Source of the DNA: an uncultured Bacilli bacterium
GTDB taxonomy: Bacteria > Bacillota_I > Bacilli_A > RF39 > UBA660
Length of the DNA: 64,000 nt
NCBI GenBank assembly: GCA_910584165.1
Contig: CAJTZU010000003.1
Location: 136,542-200,541 of the forward strand
Direction of reading: 5' to 3'
The notes under the pieces are model-generated. The model had not been told where the DNA came from, made no database searches, and saw only the letters and a program-made list of their open reading frames with translations. The position numbers and the translations under genes are program-made. Every line of letters starts with the position of its first letter. Position 1 is the first letter of the stretch. Positions 50,225 to 58,304 of this stretch are shown in pieces.

Positions 50225-50683
50225 ATGAAAATAATAGAAGTAGAAAATAGAGACGAAATTCTAATGAATCAGTTATTAGAGGTATGGGAAAGCGCAGTAA
50301 GAGAAACCCATTTATTCTTATCAGAAGAAGAAATTGAAAATATTAAAAAATATGTGCCACAAGCTCTTATAGAAGTTTCTCATCTAATGATTGCTAAAGA
50401 TGATAACAATCATCCTATTGCTTTTATGGGAATAGAAAATCAAAAATTAGAAATGCTATTTATTAAAAATAGTGAAAGAGGAAAAGGGCTAGGTAGAGAG
50501 TTATTGAATTATGGTATAAAATATTATCACGTTAATGAATTAGCTGTAAATGAACAAAATCCTCTTGCTTTAGGTTTTTATGAACATATTGGATTTAAAG
50601 TGTATAAACGAAGTGAATTAGATGATCAAGGCAATCCTTATCCAATTTTATATATGAAATTAGAAGATGATATGAAAAATTAG
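50225..50683 (+). CDS. GNAT-family N-acetyltransferase
   Basis: 152 residues from the ATG at 50225 (AAAAGGGAGACTAAAAAT upstream). The acetyl-CoA loop is seen in LFIKNSERGKGLGRELLNYGI, and AVNEQNPLALGFYEHIGFKVYKR is typical motif B. It resembles the PhnO/YjaB-like group. Acceptor unknown. The DUF5131 gene follows at 13 bases with AGGAGG, suggesting one operon. Confidence 0.88.
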   Translation: MKIIEVENRDEILMNQLLEVWESAVRETHLFLSEEEIENIKKYVPQALIEVSHLMIAKDDNNHPIAFMGIENQKLEMLFIKNSERGKGLGRELLNYGIKYYHVNELAVNEQNPLALGFYEHIGFKVYKRSELDDQGNPYPILYMKLEDDMKN

Positions 50684-50695
50684 GAGGAATTTTAT

Positions 50696-51412
50696 ATGGC
50701 TATGTGGAATCCTTGGAGAGGGTGTAAAAAATGTAGTGATGGGTGTTTGCATTGTTATATTCATAAAGGAGATTCAAAAAGGAATATAAATACTAATGAA
50801 ATTGTTAAAACAAAAGATTTTGAAAAGCCAATAGAAAAATTAAAAAATGGCGAGTTTAAAATGAAGTCTGGAATAGTCTATCTATGTTTCTCTACTGACT
50901 TTTTAATTGAGGAAGCAGATGAGTGGAGAGAGGAATGCTGGGAAATGATAAAGATACGACAGGATTGTATTTTTTTATTTCTAACAAAAAGGATTGATAG
51001 ATTTATGAAATGTGTTCCAAAAGATTGGAATGATGGATATGATAATGTAGTTGTATGTTGCACTATTGAAAATCAAAGAAATGCTGATTATAAATTATCT
51101 ATATTTAAGGATTTGCCAATCAAGCATAAATGTATTACTGCACAACCTTTATTAGAAGCCATTGACATAGAAAAATATTTAGATGATATTGAACTTGTCG
51201 TAGTAGGTGGAGAATCTGATTATCAGGCTAGACCTCTTCATTATGAATGGGTACTAAATATTAGAGAACAATGTATTAGAAAAAATGTTAGTTTTGAATT
51301 TAGACAATGTGGTACTTATTTTATAAAAGATGGAAAACAATATAAGATAGAAACAAAAAATTTAATGAAGCAAGCCAAATTAGCGAATATTGATTATAAA
51401 AGTAATCATTAA
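50696..51412 (+). CDS. DUF5131 (phage Gp37/Gp68-like) protein
   Basis: 238 residues. MWNPWRGCKKCSDGCLHCYIHKG carries a Cys cluster like the radical SAM-related Gp37/Gp68 family; FLFLTKRIDRFMKCVP, VVVCCTIENQRNADYKLSIFKDLP, CITAQPLLEAIDI, VVGGESDYQARPLHYEWV are the family blocks. The family occurs in phages and mobile regions; biochemistry is unproven, with an iron-sulfur role suspected. Not surrounded by phage genes here. Confidence 0.88.
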   Translation: MAMWNPWRGCKKCSDGCLHCYIHKGDSKRNINTNEIVKTKDFEKPIEKLKNGEFKMKSGIVYLCFSTDFLIEEADEWREECWEMIKIRQDCIFLFLTKRIDRFMKCVPKDWNDGYDNVVVCCTIENQRNADYKLSIFKDLPIKHKCITAQPLLEAIDIEKYLDDIELVVVGGESDYQARPLHYEWVLNIREQCIRKNVSFEFRQCGTYFIKDGKQYKIETKNLMKQAKLANIDYKSNH

Positions 51413-51515
51413 ATCTTATTTCTAGCAAAAATGTTAATAAAGTTAGCATAACTGTAAAGATTAATCGCTCGAAAAATAAACATAAAAATTGTATACTTAA
51501 TTTGGAGGTGTAAAA

Positions 51516-51965
51516 ATGAATTTAGGAAATAATTTATTTCAAGCAAGGAAAAAAGCTGGCTTATCGCAGGAAGAAGTTGCTTCCAAATTAGGAGTAAGCA
51601 GACAGACTATTTCAAAATGGGAAACGGATGAAACACTACCTGATATTTATCAGTCTAAAAAACTTTCTAAATTATACCATTTGTCATTAGATGAATTAAT
51701 AGAATTTGATATTGATGTGAAAGAAATAGAGGAAGCGATAGAAAATACTGATGAAAAAGTAGAAGCAAAGATTGATTGGACAAATGCTTGGAGTAAGAAA
51801 TATCCAGTACTTGCTAGCTATCAAAAACAAGTTGATATTAAAAAGTATTCTATTCAAATTAGAGAATTATTAGAAGAATTAAAAATAGTTTATAAATATA
51901 ATGATTTAGATAGTATGTTAGTTTTAAAAGATATACTTTACCATGAATGGAAAGATAAAAATTAA
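51516..51965 (+). CDS. XRE-family regulator
   Basis: 149 residues. N-terminal XRE domain (LFQARKKAGLSQEEVASKLGVSRQTISKWETDETLPDIYQSKKLSKLYHLSLDELI) and a short helical tail with no membrane segment, unlike the other XRE proteins nearby. TTGGAGGTG ribosome site. The GNAT gene follows at 15 bases and the DUF2185 gene two bases further, so it heads a small operon. Confidence 0.87.
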   Translation: MNLGNNLFQARKKAGLSQEEVASKLGVSRQTISKWETDETLPDIYQSKKLSKLYHLSLDELIEFDIDVKEIEEAIENTDEKVEAKIDWTNAWSKKYPVLASYQKQVDIKKYSIQIRELLEELKIVYKYNDLDSMLVLKDILYHEWKDKN

Positions 51966-51980
51966 TGGATTGGAGGAAAA

Positions 51981-52253
51981 ATGATTCAAATACAATTTAT
52001 TAAAAATGAAAATAGAGCAGTAGCGTATGATAATAATAAAGAAATTGGCGAATGCGAATTTATAGAAACAGAGAATGTATGGAATATTATTCATACTGGG
52101 GTTGATAGTAAATATCAAGGAAAGGGAATTGCTAAAGACTTGGTAAATTGCGTTATTGAAAATGCAAAAAAGTGGAATAAGAATCTTATTTCAGAATGTT
52201 CCTATGCAAAAAAAGTATTAGAAACTAGTAATATTGATAGAAGAAGGGGATAA
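51981..52253 (+). CDS. Short GNAT-fold acetyltransferase (YjdJ-like)
   Basis: 90 residues. The compact GNAT variant with ENVWNIIHTGVDSKYQGKGIAKDLVNCVIENAKKWN and CSYAKKVLE, as in YjdJ-type one-motif acetyltransferases, which are normally about 90 residues; so it is complete, not truncated. Acceptor unknown. The DUF2185 gene starts three bases after its stop. Confidence 0.82.
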   Translation: MIQIQFIKNENRAVAYDNNKEIGECEFIETENVWNIIHTGVDSKYQGKGIAKDLVNCVIENAKKWNKNLISECSYAKKVLETSNIDRRRG

Positions 52254-52255
52254 GT

Positions 52256-52645
52256 ATGGAACAATCTCATGACAAAAGAGATGAATTTATAAAAATAGAA
52301 GTGGAAAAATTAATAGATTGGAATGAACCTAATGGGGAAGGTTGTATCGTTTCTGATAAAATAACCAAAGATGGTTTTAAAGTTGGATATATGTATAGGG
52401 AAGAACCAACAGATGCTAATCCAGATAGCGGTTGGAGATTTATGGCTGGAGATGAAGATGAGGAGTATATGAATAATCCTAATAATCATCATATATTTGC
52501 TATTAATACCATTTGTAATTACGATAAAGATATTATACCTTATTTAAAGTCAGAAATAGGAAGTGCTTATATAAGAATTGATGATAACAAATTTGAACTT
52601 GATGATGGTTCAAAACCTATATTTGTGGATAGACAAAATAGATGA
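52256..52645 (+). CDS. DUF2185/Imm33-like protein
   Basis: 129 residues, cytosolic. The DUF2185 pattern is clear: GCIVSDKITKDGFKVGYMYREEPTDANPDSGWRFMAGDEDEEYMNNPNNHHIFAINTICNYDKDIIPYL. Members occur as immunity proteins (Imm33-like) next to polymorphic toxins, and as orphans. No toxin gene is adjacent here. Ends in TGA. Confidence 0.85.
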   Translation: MEQSHDKRDEFIKIEVEKLIDWNEPNGEGCIVSDKITKDGFKVGYMYREEPTDANPDSGWRFMAGDEDEEYMNNPNNHHIFAINTICNYDKDIIPYLKSEIGSAYIRIDDNKFELDDGSKPIFVDRQNR

Positions 52646-52680
52646 AGTCTAATTTACCCGACAATTCTTAAATGTTAATA

Positions 52681-52701
52681 TGCATTGCTTGTAGCAACGC
52701 A
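52681..52701. promoter_or_regulatory. Imperfect inverted repeat near XRE promoter
   Basis: TGCATTGCT, TGT, AGCAACGCA (one mismatch), positioned over the expected -35 of a TATAAT at 52712-52717, 45 bases before the XRE-membrane gene. Possible operator; no T-run, so not a terminator. Confidence 0.4.
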
Positions 52702-52745
52702 CTATTCTTTATATAATAGTTTGTAAAGAAAGGAGTTGTTTTAAA

Positions 52746-53255
52746 ATGTTAAAAGAAAACATTAAACAAGTGAGAAAATCAAGGGGGCTTTCACAGGAAG
52801 AACTTGCTATTAAACTAAATGTAGTAAGACAAACTGTTTCTAAATGGGAGCAAGGATTATCTGTTCCTGATTCTGAACTGTTAGTTAAAATCTCTGAAAT
52901 TCTTGAAACGCCGGTAAGTACCTTGCTTGGCGAAAATATAGAAGAGACTAAAGTAGATGATTTGAAAGTAATTTCTGAAAAATTAGAGATTATAAACTTA
53001 CAATTATTGCAAAGAAAGAATACAAGAAGAAAATGGATTCATTGGATACTAATCTCATTATGTATCATTATTCTACTAATTTTTGCTGTATTATTCTTAT
53101 TAAATAGCCCTTATTTTAATTGGGATTATAATAATCCTGAAAATGCCGTTTTAGGAGTTATCTTTCATTCGTTTGAATGGCTATTTATTAGAGTAGCACC
53201 AATTGTTTTTATTGTATCCATTATTGGAATTGTCTTAACACGTAAGAAAGATTAA
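52746..53255 (+). CDS. XRE regulator with two membrane helices
   Basis: 169 residues. XRE domain at 1-62 (IKQVRKSRGLSQEELAIKLNVVRQTVSKWEQGLSVPDSELLVKISEIL), a polar linker, then two helices (about 97-118 and 142-163) separated by a short aromatic-rich loop. AAAGGAG ribosome site. One of several HTH-membrane proteins in the window. Probably autoregulatory; target not evident. Confidence 0.87.
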   Translation: MLKENIKQVRKSRGLSQEELAIKLNVVRQTVSKWEQGLSVPDSELLVKISEILETPVSTLLGENIEETKVDDLKVISEKLEIINLQLLQRKNTRRKWIHWILISLCIIILLIFAVLFLLNSPYFNWDYNNPENAVLGVIFHSFEWLFIRVAPIVFIVSIIGIVLTRKKD

Positions 53256-53322
53256 ATCCAAATAATTTTAGATTTACGATTTATTCTTTTTTGGTACAAT
53301 TTAATAGAAAGAAGGAATAGTT

Positions 53323-53865
53323 ATGAAATTAAAAAAAGTATTATCAAGTTTTATGATATTTGTATGTTCTTTATTTCTTGTTACAGGATGTACTGAAGAA
53401 AAAGTAGAAGAAAAGAAAGAAGAAGTAAAAGCAAAGTGCTCTATAGCAGAATGTATGAAAAAAATAGAGGCTACCAATACTGTAGAAGAAATTAATGATA
53501 TTATAGGTTTTGAATCTACTACAGATGCTATGATTGGTAGTGATTCTATTTGGAAGTTTGATTCTAAAAATTGGATAAGTTTTAAAACTTCTGGGAACGA
53601 CAATATCACAATTCAAGCAACGATTGATAAAGAAACCTTAAAAGATGACAAGATTAAATTACCTTCATCAAGTGAGTTACAGAAAGATTTAAATGATGGT
53701 TCATTCACTTATGAAGAATTGGTTCAAAAAGTTGGAGGAGAAGGAACACTCACAAGTATTTCAAAAGGTTCATTTAGTTATACTTGGGTAGATAAATCAG
53801 GTCAAAAATTGGGAGCAACTTTTAACAGAGAAAGTGGTAAATGTACAGTTGCTAGTTATAGATAA
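53323..53865 (+). CDS. Lipoprotein with BLIP/SmpA-like repeats
   Basis: 180 residues. Lipobox LLVTGC and a Lys/Glu linker are followed by two about 65-residue modules: CMKKIEATNTVEEINDIIGFEST...WKFDSKNWISFKTSGNDNITIQATI and FTYEELVQKVGGEGTLTSISKGSFSYTWVDKSGQKLGATFNRESGKCTVASY. The paired layout is typical of BLIP/DUF3862-like lipoproteins of Bacillota. Two Cys per protein could pair. Function unknown; beta-lactamase inhibition is only a fold resemblance. Confidence 0.75.
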   Translation: MKLKKVLSSFMIFVCSLFLVTGCTEEKVEEKKEEVKAKCSIAECMKKIEATNTVEEINDIIGFESTTDAMIGSDSIWKFDSKNWISFKTSGNDNITIQATIDKETLKDDKIKLPSSSELQKDLNDGSFTYEELVQKVGGEGTLTSISKGSFSYTWVDKSGQKLGATFNRESGKCTVASYR

Positions 53866-53888
53866 CAGAAATTATAAATAAATATGTT

Positions 53889-53913
53889 AGGCAGAGAATT
53901 ATCTGCCTTTTTT
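53889..53913 (+). terminator. Terminator after lipoprotein gene
   Basis: AGGCAGA / TCTGCCT, loop GAATTA, six Ts; the most GC-rich stem in the region. Confidence 0.88.
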
Positions 53914-53914
53914 G

Positions 53915-53923
53915 TGTTATAAT
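53915..53923 (+). promoter_or_regulatory. Extended -10 promoter (TGTTATAAT)
   Basis: Begins one base after the terminator T-run; 48 bases before the VanZ-like gene. Confidence 0.65.
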
Positions 53924-53970
53924 GTTTATAGAGATAGAGCGAAAAATAGTAAGTTGTCGAGGAGATAATT

Positions 53971-54489
53971 ATGAAAGAAATAATAGATTTCATTGTTTTA
54001 ATCATTATATATATATTTATATTTTATAAGAAATGGAAATCACGGGGAAAAGATGTATTGTTTGTAAATACTACAATGTATATATATTTATCATTTGTAT
54101 TATATTTTACTTTAATGCCTATAATAACATCTTTGCCATTTATATTTAATCACCCATATACTCCAATGAATTTAGTACCCTTTATTGATGTTACTTTTGG
54201 CAGAGGAGATTTTACTAGGCAGTTAGGATTAAATATTATAATGACAATTCCTTTTGGCTTTTTATTACCTTTAATGAAAAAAGAAAATACTAAATTATTA
54301 AGAGTTGTTTTCTATACTTTTTTATTGAGTTTAGGTATAGAAATATTACAACCATTGATAAATGGAATTAGATCTTCAGATATTACTGATATAATAACTA
54401 ATGTTACAGGCGGAATTATTGGATATATAATGTATTTAATATTCAAACCATTAACAACTAAAATATTAAATTATATAGGTCATAGATAA
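53971..54489 (+). CDS. VanZ-family membrane protein
   Basis: 172 residues with five hydrophobic helices. The VanZ signature is seen in NLVPFIDVTFG, LGLNIIMTIPFGFLLPLM and LSLGIEILQPLINGIRSSDITDIITNVTGGIIGYI. VanZ confers low-level teicoplanin resistance in enterococci; distant homologues are widespread with unknown roles. It is far from the VanRS-like pair at 6000, so no resistance operon is implied. Confidence 0.9.
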   Translation: MKEIIDFIVLIIIYIFIFYKKWKSRGKDVLFVNTTMYIYLSFVLYFTLMPIITSLPFIFNHPYTPMNLVPFIDVTFGRGDFTRQLGLNIIMTIPFGFLLPLMKKENTKLLRVVFYTFLLSLGIEILQPLINGIRSSDITDIITNVTGGIIGYIMYLIFKPLTTKILNYIGHR

Positions 54490-54586
54490 TTACAAATTGT
54501 AAATTTGTAGTTTTTAAAATAATAGTTAAGTTGTAGGTGAGAATATAGTTTAATGAGGTAAATTACAATTTGAAAGGAGCGTTCAT

Positions 54587-54959
54587 ATGAATAAGAAGAA
54601 TAAAAAAAAATATCAATTGGTTTTTTGATAGCTTCTATATGTTACTGTATTAGTTCTATTATTTCACTAAAGACAATACCAATATGGCAGTTACAAATCT
54701 GTGTTTAGGTGTTTACTTCTTTTGTTTATCACAAACAGATGAGAGGGAATAAGCAATATATTATGGTTTCATTGTTTTTTCTATCATTTTATTTTTAATA
54801 TCTATTACTGTATTTTCTAATACAAAGATAGTAGCGCCTATTCTTATTACTTTGAGTATTTATTTACTAATAGGAGCAATTATAAAACTATGTAAGATGA
54901 ATGATAAATTAAAAGATACCGTTTTATGTGTGTTAGATTTTTTGTTTTGGCTACCATAG
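54587..54959 (+). pseudogene. Decayed small membrane protein gene
   Basis: An AAAGGAG site and ATG (54587) lead into MNKKNKKK, but the hydrophobic sequence jumps between frames: ISIGFLIASICYCISSIISL in one, NMAVTNLCLGVYFFCLSQTDERE in another, and YYGFIVFSIILFLISITVFSNTK through LCVLDFLFWLP in a third, ending at TAG 54957. At least two or three indels are needed to join them. The parts together look like a four-helix membrane protein, perhaps related to small membrane proteins encoded next to XRE regulators. Clearly not functional as written. Confidence 0.75.
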
Positions 54960-55023
54960 TAAACCATAGGTGTGTTTTAATTATTAGAGAAAGTGATAAT
55001 ATTATTCTTGAGGAGAGGATTAT

Positions 55024-55707
55024 ATGAATCAAGAGAAGATTGGCAAGTTTATTGCTGAAAATAGAAAAGGGAATCATTTGACACAAGAAGCTCTTGCTTT
55101 TAAATTAGGTGTCAGTAAGAATGCTGTTAGTAAATGGGAAAGAGGATTAAACTTACCAGATGCTTCTATTATGTCAGAACTTTGTAAAATATTAGGAATT
55201 ACTTTAAATGAACTATTTAATGGAGAAAAAATACCAGATAGTAAATATAAAGAAGTTGCTGATAGTAATTTATTAAGTGCTTTAGAAAATAGTGCTTTTA
55301 CGATAAAAGATAAGATAGATTATTTTAAAAAGAAGTGGCAAAAAGAACATTTCTTAGAATTAATGTTAGTAATGATAATTATTGTATTTTTTATTATATA
55401 CGGTTTTATTAAAGATAATGGATTACAGTATTTATTTATGATTTTAGGATTTATCAGTAGTATTATAGAAAATAATAGGATGATGGCTTATGTTGAAAGC
55501 AATGCTTATGGAAGAAATTTAAATATTTCTGCTGATGACTTTAAGAACTCTATTAAAAGATTAGAAGAGTTTAAAGAAGTAGTCTCTAAATTTAATAGTA
55601 AAGAGGAAGCTATCGCTTATTTAGTGAAGGAAACAGGACTTACTAGAAAAGAGTGTATAGAAGCTTATGATTTTGCTTTTAAAACAAATTTTAAGAAAAT
55701 AAAATAA
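55024..55707 (+). CDS. XRE regulator with membrane hairpin and C-terminal domain
   Basis: 227 residues. XRE domain 1-63 (IGKFIAENRKGNHLTQEALAFKLGVSKNAVSKWERGLNLPDASIMSELCKILGITLNELF); two membrane helices (about 115-135 and 137-152); then a cytosolic helical tail (about 165-227) with KEEAIAYLVKETGLTRKECIEAYDFAFK. AGGAGAGG ribosome site. It lies next to the decayed membrane protein gene, which may have been its partner. Confidence 0.86.
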   Translation: MNQEKIGKFIAENRKGNHLTQEALAFKLGVSKNAVSKWERGLNLPDASIMSELCKILGITLNELFNGEKIPDSKYKEVADSNLLSALENSAFTIKDKIDYFKKKWQKEHFLELMLVMIIIVFFIIYGFIKDNGLQYLFMILGFISSIIENNRMMAYVESNAYGRNLNISADDFKNSIKRLEEFKEVVSKFNSKEEAIAYLVKETGLTRKECIEAYDFAFKTNFKKIK

Positions 55708-55891
55708 GGTTAGGTGAGGTTAAGCTTATAAATACTATTTTTTATATATAGGAAATTTTATTTTCTTATTTTTTATTTTGGTATAATAAAATCTAACTTT
55801 TTATTAATTTTTTGATGCTATTTTTGAAAAATTGACATTTGCTTTTCTAACTACTTTTCTTTACAGTAACTTTGTAAGGAGAAATGGTAAT

Positions 55892-56674
55892 ATGAATCCA
55901 GATAAGATACATTTAGTAAATAAAATTTTCCATAGTGAAACAATTAGAACAGTATGGGATGAGGAACAAGAAAAATATTTTATCAGTGTTGTAGATATTG
56001 TAGGAATTATTTCTGAAAGCCAGGATGGTAGAAAATATTGGAATAAATTAAAACAACGTTTAAAAGAAGAAGGAAATGAAACGGTGACAAATTGTCACCA
56101 GTTGAAACTTAAAGCGCAAGATGGCAAATATCGTATGACTGATGTAGTTAACATTGAAGGAATGTTTAGAATCATTGAATCCATACCTAGTAAAAATGCA
56201 GAACCAATTAAGCAGTGGTTAGCTAGTTTAGGGAGTGAAAGAATTGATGAAACTTTTAATCCTTCGATGGCTATTGAAAGAGCTTTAGAGTTATATCGTT
56301 CAAAAGGTTTTGATGAAAAATGGATTGCAAAAAGAATAAAAAGTATTCAAGATAGAAAAGAATTAGCAGATGTATGGCAAGAAAATGGTATTACAGATGA
56401 GGTAGAATTTGCTATTCTTACCAATGAGATTTATAAAACTTGGTCGGGGATGACAGCTAAAGAATATAAGAAGCATAAAGGGTTGAAAAAAGAGAATTTA
56501 AGAGATAATATGGATAGTATTGAATTAATCCTATCTGATCTTTCTGAGGAAGCAACGAAAAAAATTGCTATTAAAAAGAGACCAAAAGGATTAAAAGAAA
56601 ATAAAAAGATTGCTCGAAAAGGTGGAAGTATTGCCAAAGCGGCAAGGGATGAACTAGAAAAAGAAATAGGGTAA
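55892..56674 (+). CDS. Bro-N domain (phage antirepressor-like) protein
   Basis: 260 residues from the ATG at 55892, which has AAGGAG upstream; the longer frame from 55832 lacks one. The N-terminal Bro-N domain shows FISVVDIVGIISESQDGRKYWNKLKQRL and KYRMTDVVNIEGMFRIIESIPSKNAEPIKQWLASLG. The C-terminal part is helical and very basic (about 225-255) with GGSIAKAARDELEKEIG. Bro-N proteins are phage or mobile-element antirepressors and also occur as host orphans. No phage genes are near. Confidence 0.88.
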   Translation: MNPDKIHLVNKIFHSETIRTVWDEEQEKYFISVVDIVGIISESQDGRKYWNKLKQRLKEEGNETVTNCHQLKLKAQDGKYRMTDVVNIEGMFRIIESIPSKNAEPIKQWLASLGSERIDETFNPSMAIERALELYRSKGFDEKWIAKRIKSIQDRKELADVWQENGITDEVEFAILTNEIYKTWSGMTAKEYKKHKGLKKENLRDNMDSIELILSDLSEEATKKIAIKKRPKGLKENKKIARKGGSIAKAARDELEKEIG

Positions 56675-56819
56675 TCTATTGTTACCAATAATAATAAATT
56701 GAATTACGAATATGCTGATAAAAATTTGTTAGAAAATATAGTAGACAAATAAGTGCAAGAAAAGTCGGGTAAGAGAAACTCTTTTAAAGTAAAATGAATA
56801 GTGACAGGAGGGATTTACG

Positions 56820-57674
56820 ATGAACTGGAGTGAATCAATTAGTAGAGCTATTACTTATATAGAAAATAATTTAACAGAAGAATTAACGGTAGAAGAAATT
56901 GCAAGGCATGCCTATTTATCACCCTTTTATTTTCAAAGAGGATTTTCTATTATATGTGGCTATTCTGTCAGTGAATATATCCGAAATAGAAGATTATCTT
57001 TAGCAGGGTATGAGTTATTTCATACCAACCATAAGATTATCGATATAGCTCTTAAATATGGTTATGAATCTCCTGATAGTTTTACGAAAGCTTTTACTAG
57101 ATTTCATGGAGCTACTCCAACAGAAGTTCGTAGTGGTACAAAAATAAAAGAGTTTTTACCACTACAAGTAAATCTACTGTTGAAAGGAGGATATGTAATG
57201 GAATATAAATTAGAAGAAAAAGAATCCTTTAAGGTAGTAGGGTTAAAGAAAAACTTGAAATATGATGGTGCTAGTATAGAAATCCCAAAAATATGGACAA
57301 TATTTTTTGAGAGTAATCGTGGTAGTTCAATAGCACCAAAGTATGCTGTGAATTTTGATGCTGATATGAGTGGAGATACTTTTGACTATATGATATGTGA
57401 TGATTATCGAGAAGATATAAAAGTTTCTAAAGAATTTGAAGTAGTAGAAATCCCAAAATTTACTTGGGCGATATTTTCTTGTATTGGACCTACTAGTATT
57501 AGAATGCCTGAAATCAATGAAAGAATTTTTAAAGAATGGCTACCCAATTCAACCGATTATGAGATAGCAGCAGGATATAATATTGAGATGTATTCTAATC
57601 CGAATGATTATCAAAAAGGAACAGATGATGAAAACTATTATTGTGAAATTTGGATTCCTATTAAAAAGAAATAG
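56820..57674 (+). CDS. AraC-family regulator with GyrI-like effector domain
   Basis: 284 residues. N-terminal AraC double helix-turn-helix (1-105: AITYIENNLTEELTVEEIARHAYLSPFYFQRGFSIICGYSVSEYIRNRRLSLAGYEL...IIDIALKYGYESPDSFTKAFTRFHGATPTEVR) and a C-terminal GyrI/Rob-type ligand domain (about 125-284). The order HTH then effector matches Rob/BltR-like drug-binding regulators. No exporter is adjacent downstream; the TetR-hydrolase pair follows. A small terminator (GACCAA / TTGGTC with Ts) near 57681-57704 separates it from the convergent TetR gene. Confidence 0.92.
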   Translation: MNWSESISRAITYIENNLTEELTVEEIARHAYLSPFYFQRGFSIICGYSVSEYIRNRRLSLAGYELFHTNHKIIDIALKYGYESPDSFTKAFTRFHGATPTEVRSGTKIKEFLPLQVNLLLKGGYVMEYKLEEKESFKVVGLKKNLKYDGASIEIPKIWTIFFESNRGSSIAPKYAVNFDADMSGDTFDYMICDDYREDIKVSKEFEVVEIPKFTWAIFSCIGPTSIRMPEINERIFKEWLPNSTDYEIAAGYNIEMYSNPNDYQKGTDDENYYCEIWIPIKKK

Positions 57675-57702
57675 TATATAGACCAATAAAAAAGTTGGTC
57701 TT

Positions 57703-58206
57703 TTATTTTGCTAAAAGATCAACTAATTTTGAGGTTAATTCTTGAGGTGTTTCTCTATATCCGTTAATAAGCCAGTAGTAATAGATATTGAATATTCCTC
57801 CAATAATAAAATAGGACTTATAGTCTTCATAGTTTGTTTTATTACGTTTAAAGAAAGTGCTTTCAAATTCATCTTTTAACAAGTGAATTAAACCAGCTTG
57901 GTAAATTAAAGAAGTTTCTTTCTTATAATGATTAAGATGAATGAATAGTTTTGTAAAATATTCTTCTAAAGTATCTTCTTTATAACTAAGATTAGAATCT
58001 TGTAAAAATTCTTCTGTAGTAGTATGAATCCATTTCTTTACAATATCTTCTTTAGAGTCAAAGTTGCGGTAAAAGGAAATTCTTCCAACACCAGCTTTAT
58101 TTGTAATTTCTGTAATGGAAATACTTTCGTATGTTTTTCTTTCCATGAGCTTAAATAAAGCAGATATGATATATTCTTCTACATACTTTTCTTTTTGCGT
58201 TTTCAT
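57703..58206 (-). CDS. TetR/AcrR-family regulator (hydrolase-linked)
   Basis: 167 residues from 58206. TetR domain: YIISALFKLMERKTYESISITEITNKAGVGRISFYRNFDSKEDIVKKWI. As in the gene at 40703, the longer start (58236) would put an AAAGGAGG ribosome site inside the coding sequence, so the downstream ATG is preferred. Leaders and N-terminal regions of the two TetR genes are closely alike, indicating paralogues. It is divergent from the hydrolase gene and separated from it by a perfect palindrome covering that promoter. Confidence 0.9.
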   Translation of the reverse strand: MKTQKEKYVEEYIISALFKLMERKTYESISITEITNKAGVGRISFYRNFDSKEDIVKKWIHTTTEEFLQDSNLSYKEDTLEEYFTKLFIHLNHYKKETSLIYQAGLIHLLKDEFESTFFKRNKTNYEDYKSYFIIGGIFNIYYYWLINGYRETPQELTSKLVDLLAK

Positions 58207-58249
58207 AATGTTACAAAATAGCCTCCTTTGTTTCATCTAATGCTAAATT

Positions 58250-58281
58250 AATTGTATCATACTATATTCTATGATACAATT
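58250..58281. promoter_or_regulatory. TetR-type operator over hydrolase promoter
   Basis: Perfect 11-bp inverted repeat AATTGTATCAT, 10-nt spacer, ATGATACAATT. It covers both the -35 (TTGTAT, 58252-58257) and -10 (TACAAT, 58275-58280) of a 17-bp-spacer promoter for the hydrolase gene, so binding would block transcription. Confidence 0.75.
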
Positions 58282-58304
58282 GTAACATAAGAGGTTGAGG
58301 TGTA

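Noticed and set aside
50696..56674. Prophage (DUF5131, Bro-N)
   Set aside because: No integrase, terminase, capsid, tail or lysis gene, and no attachment-site repeats were seen.
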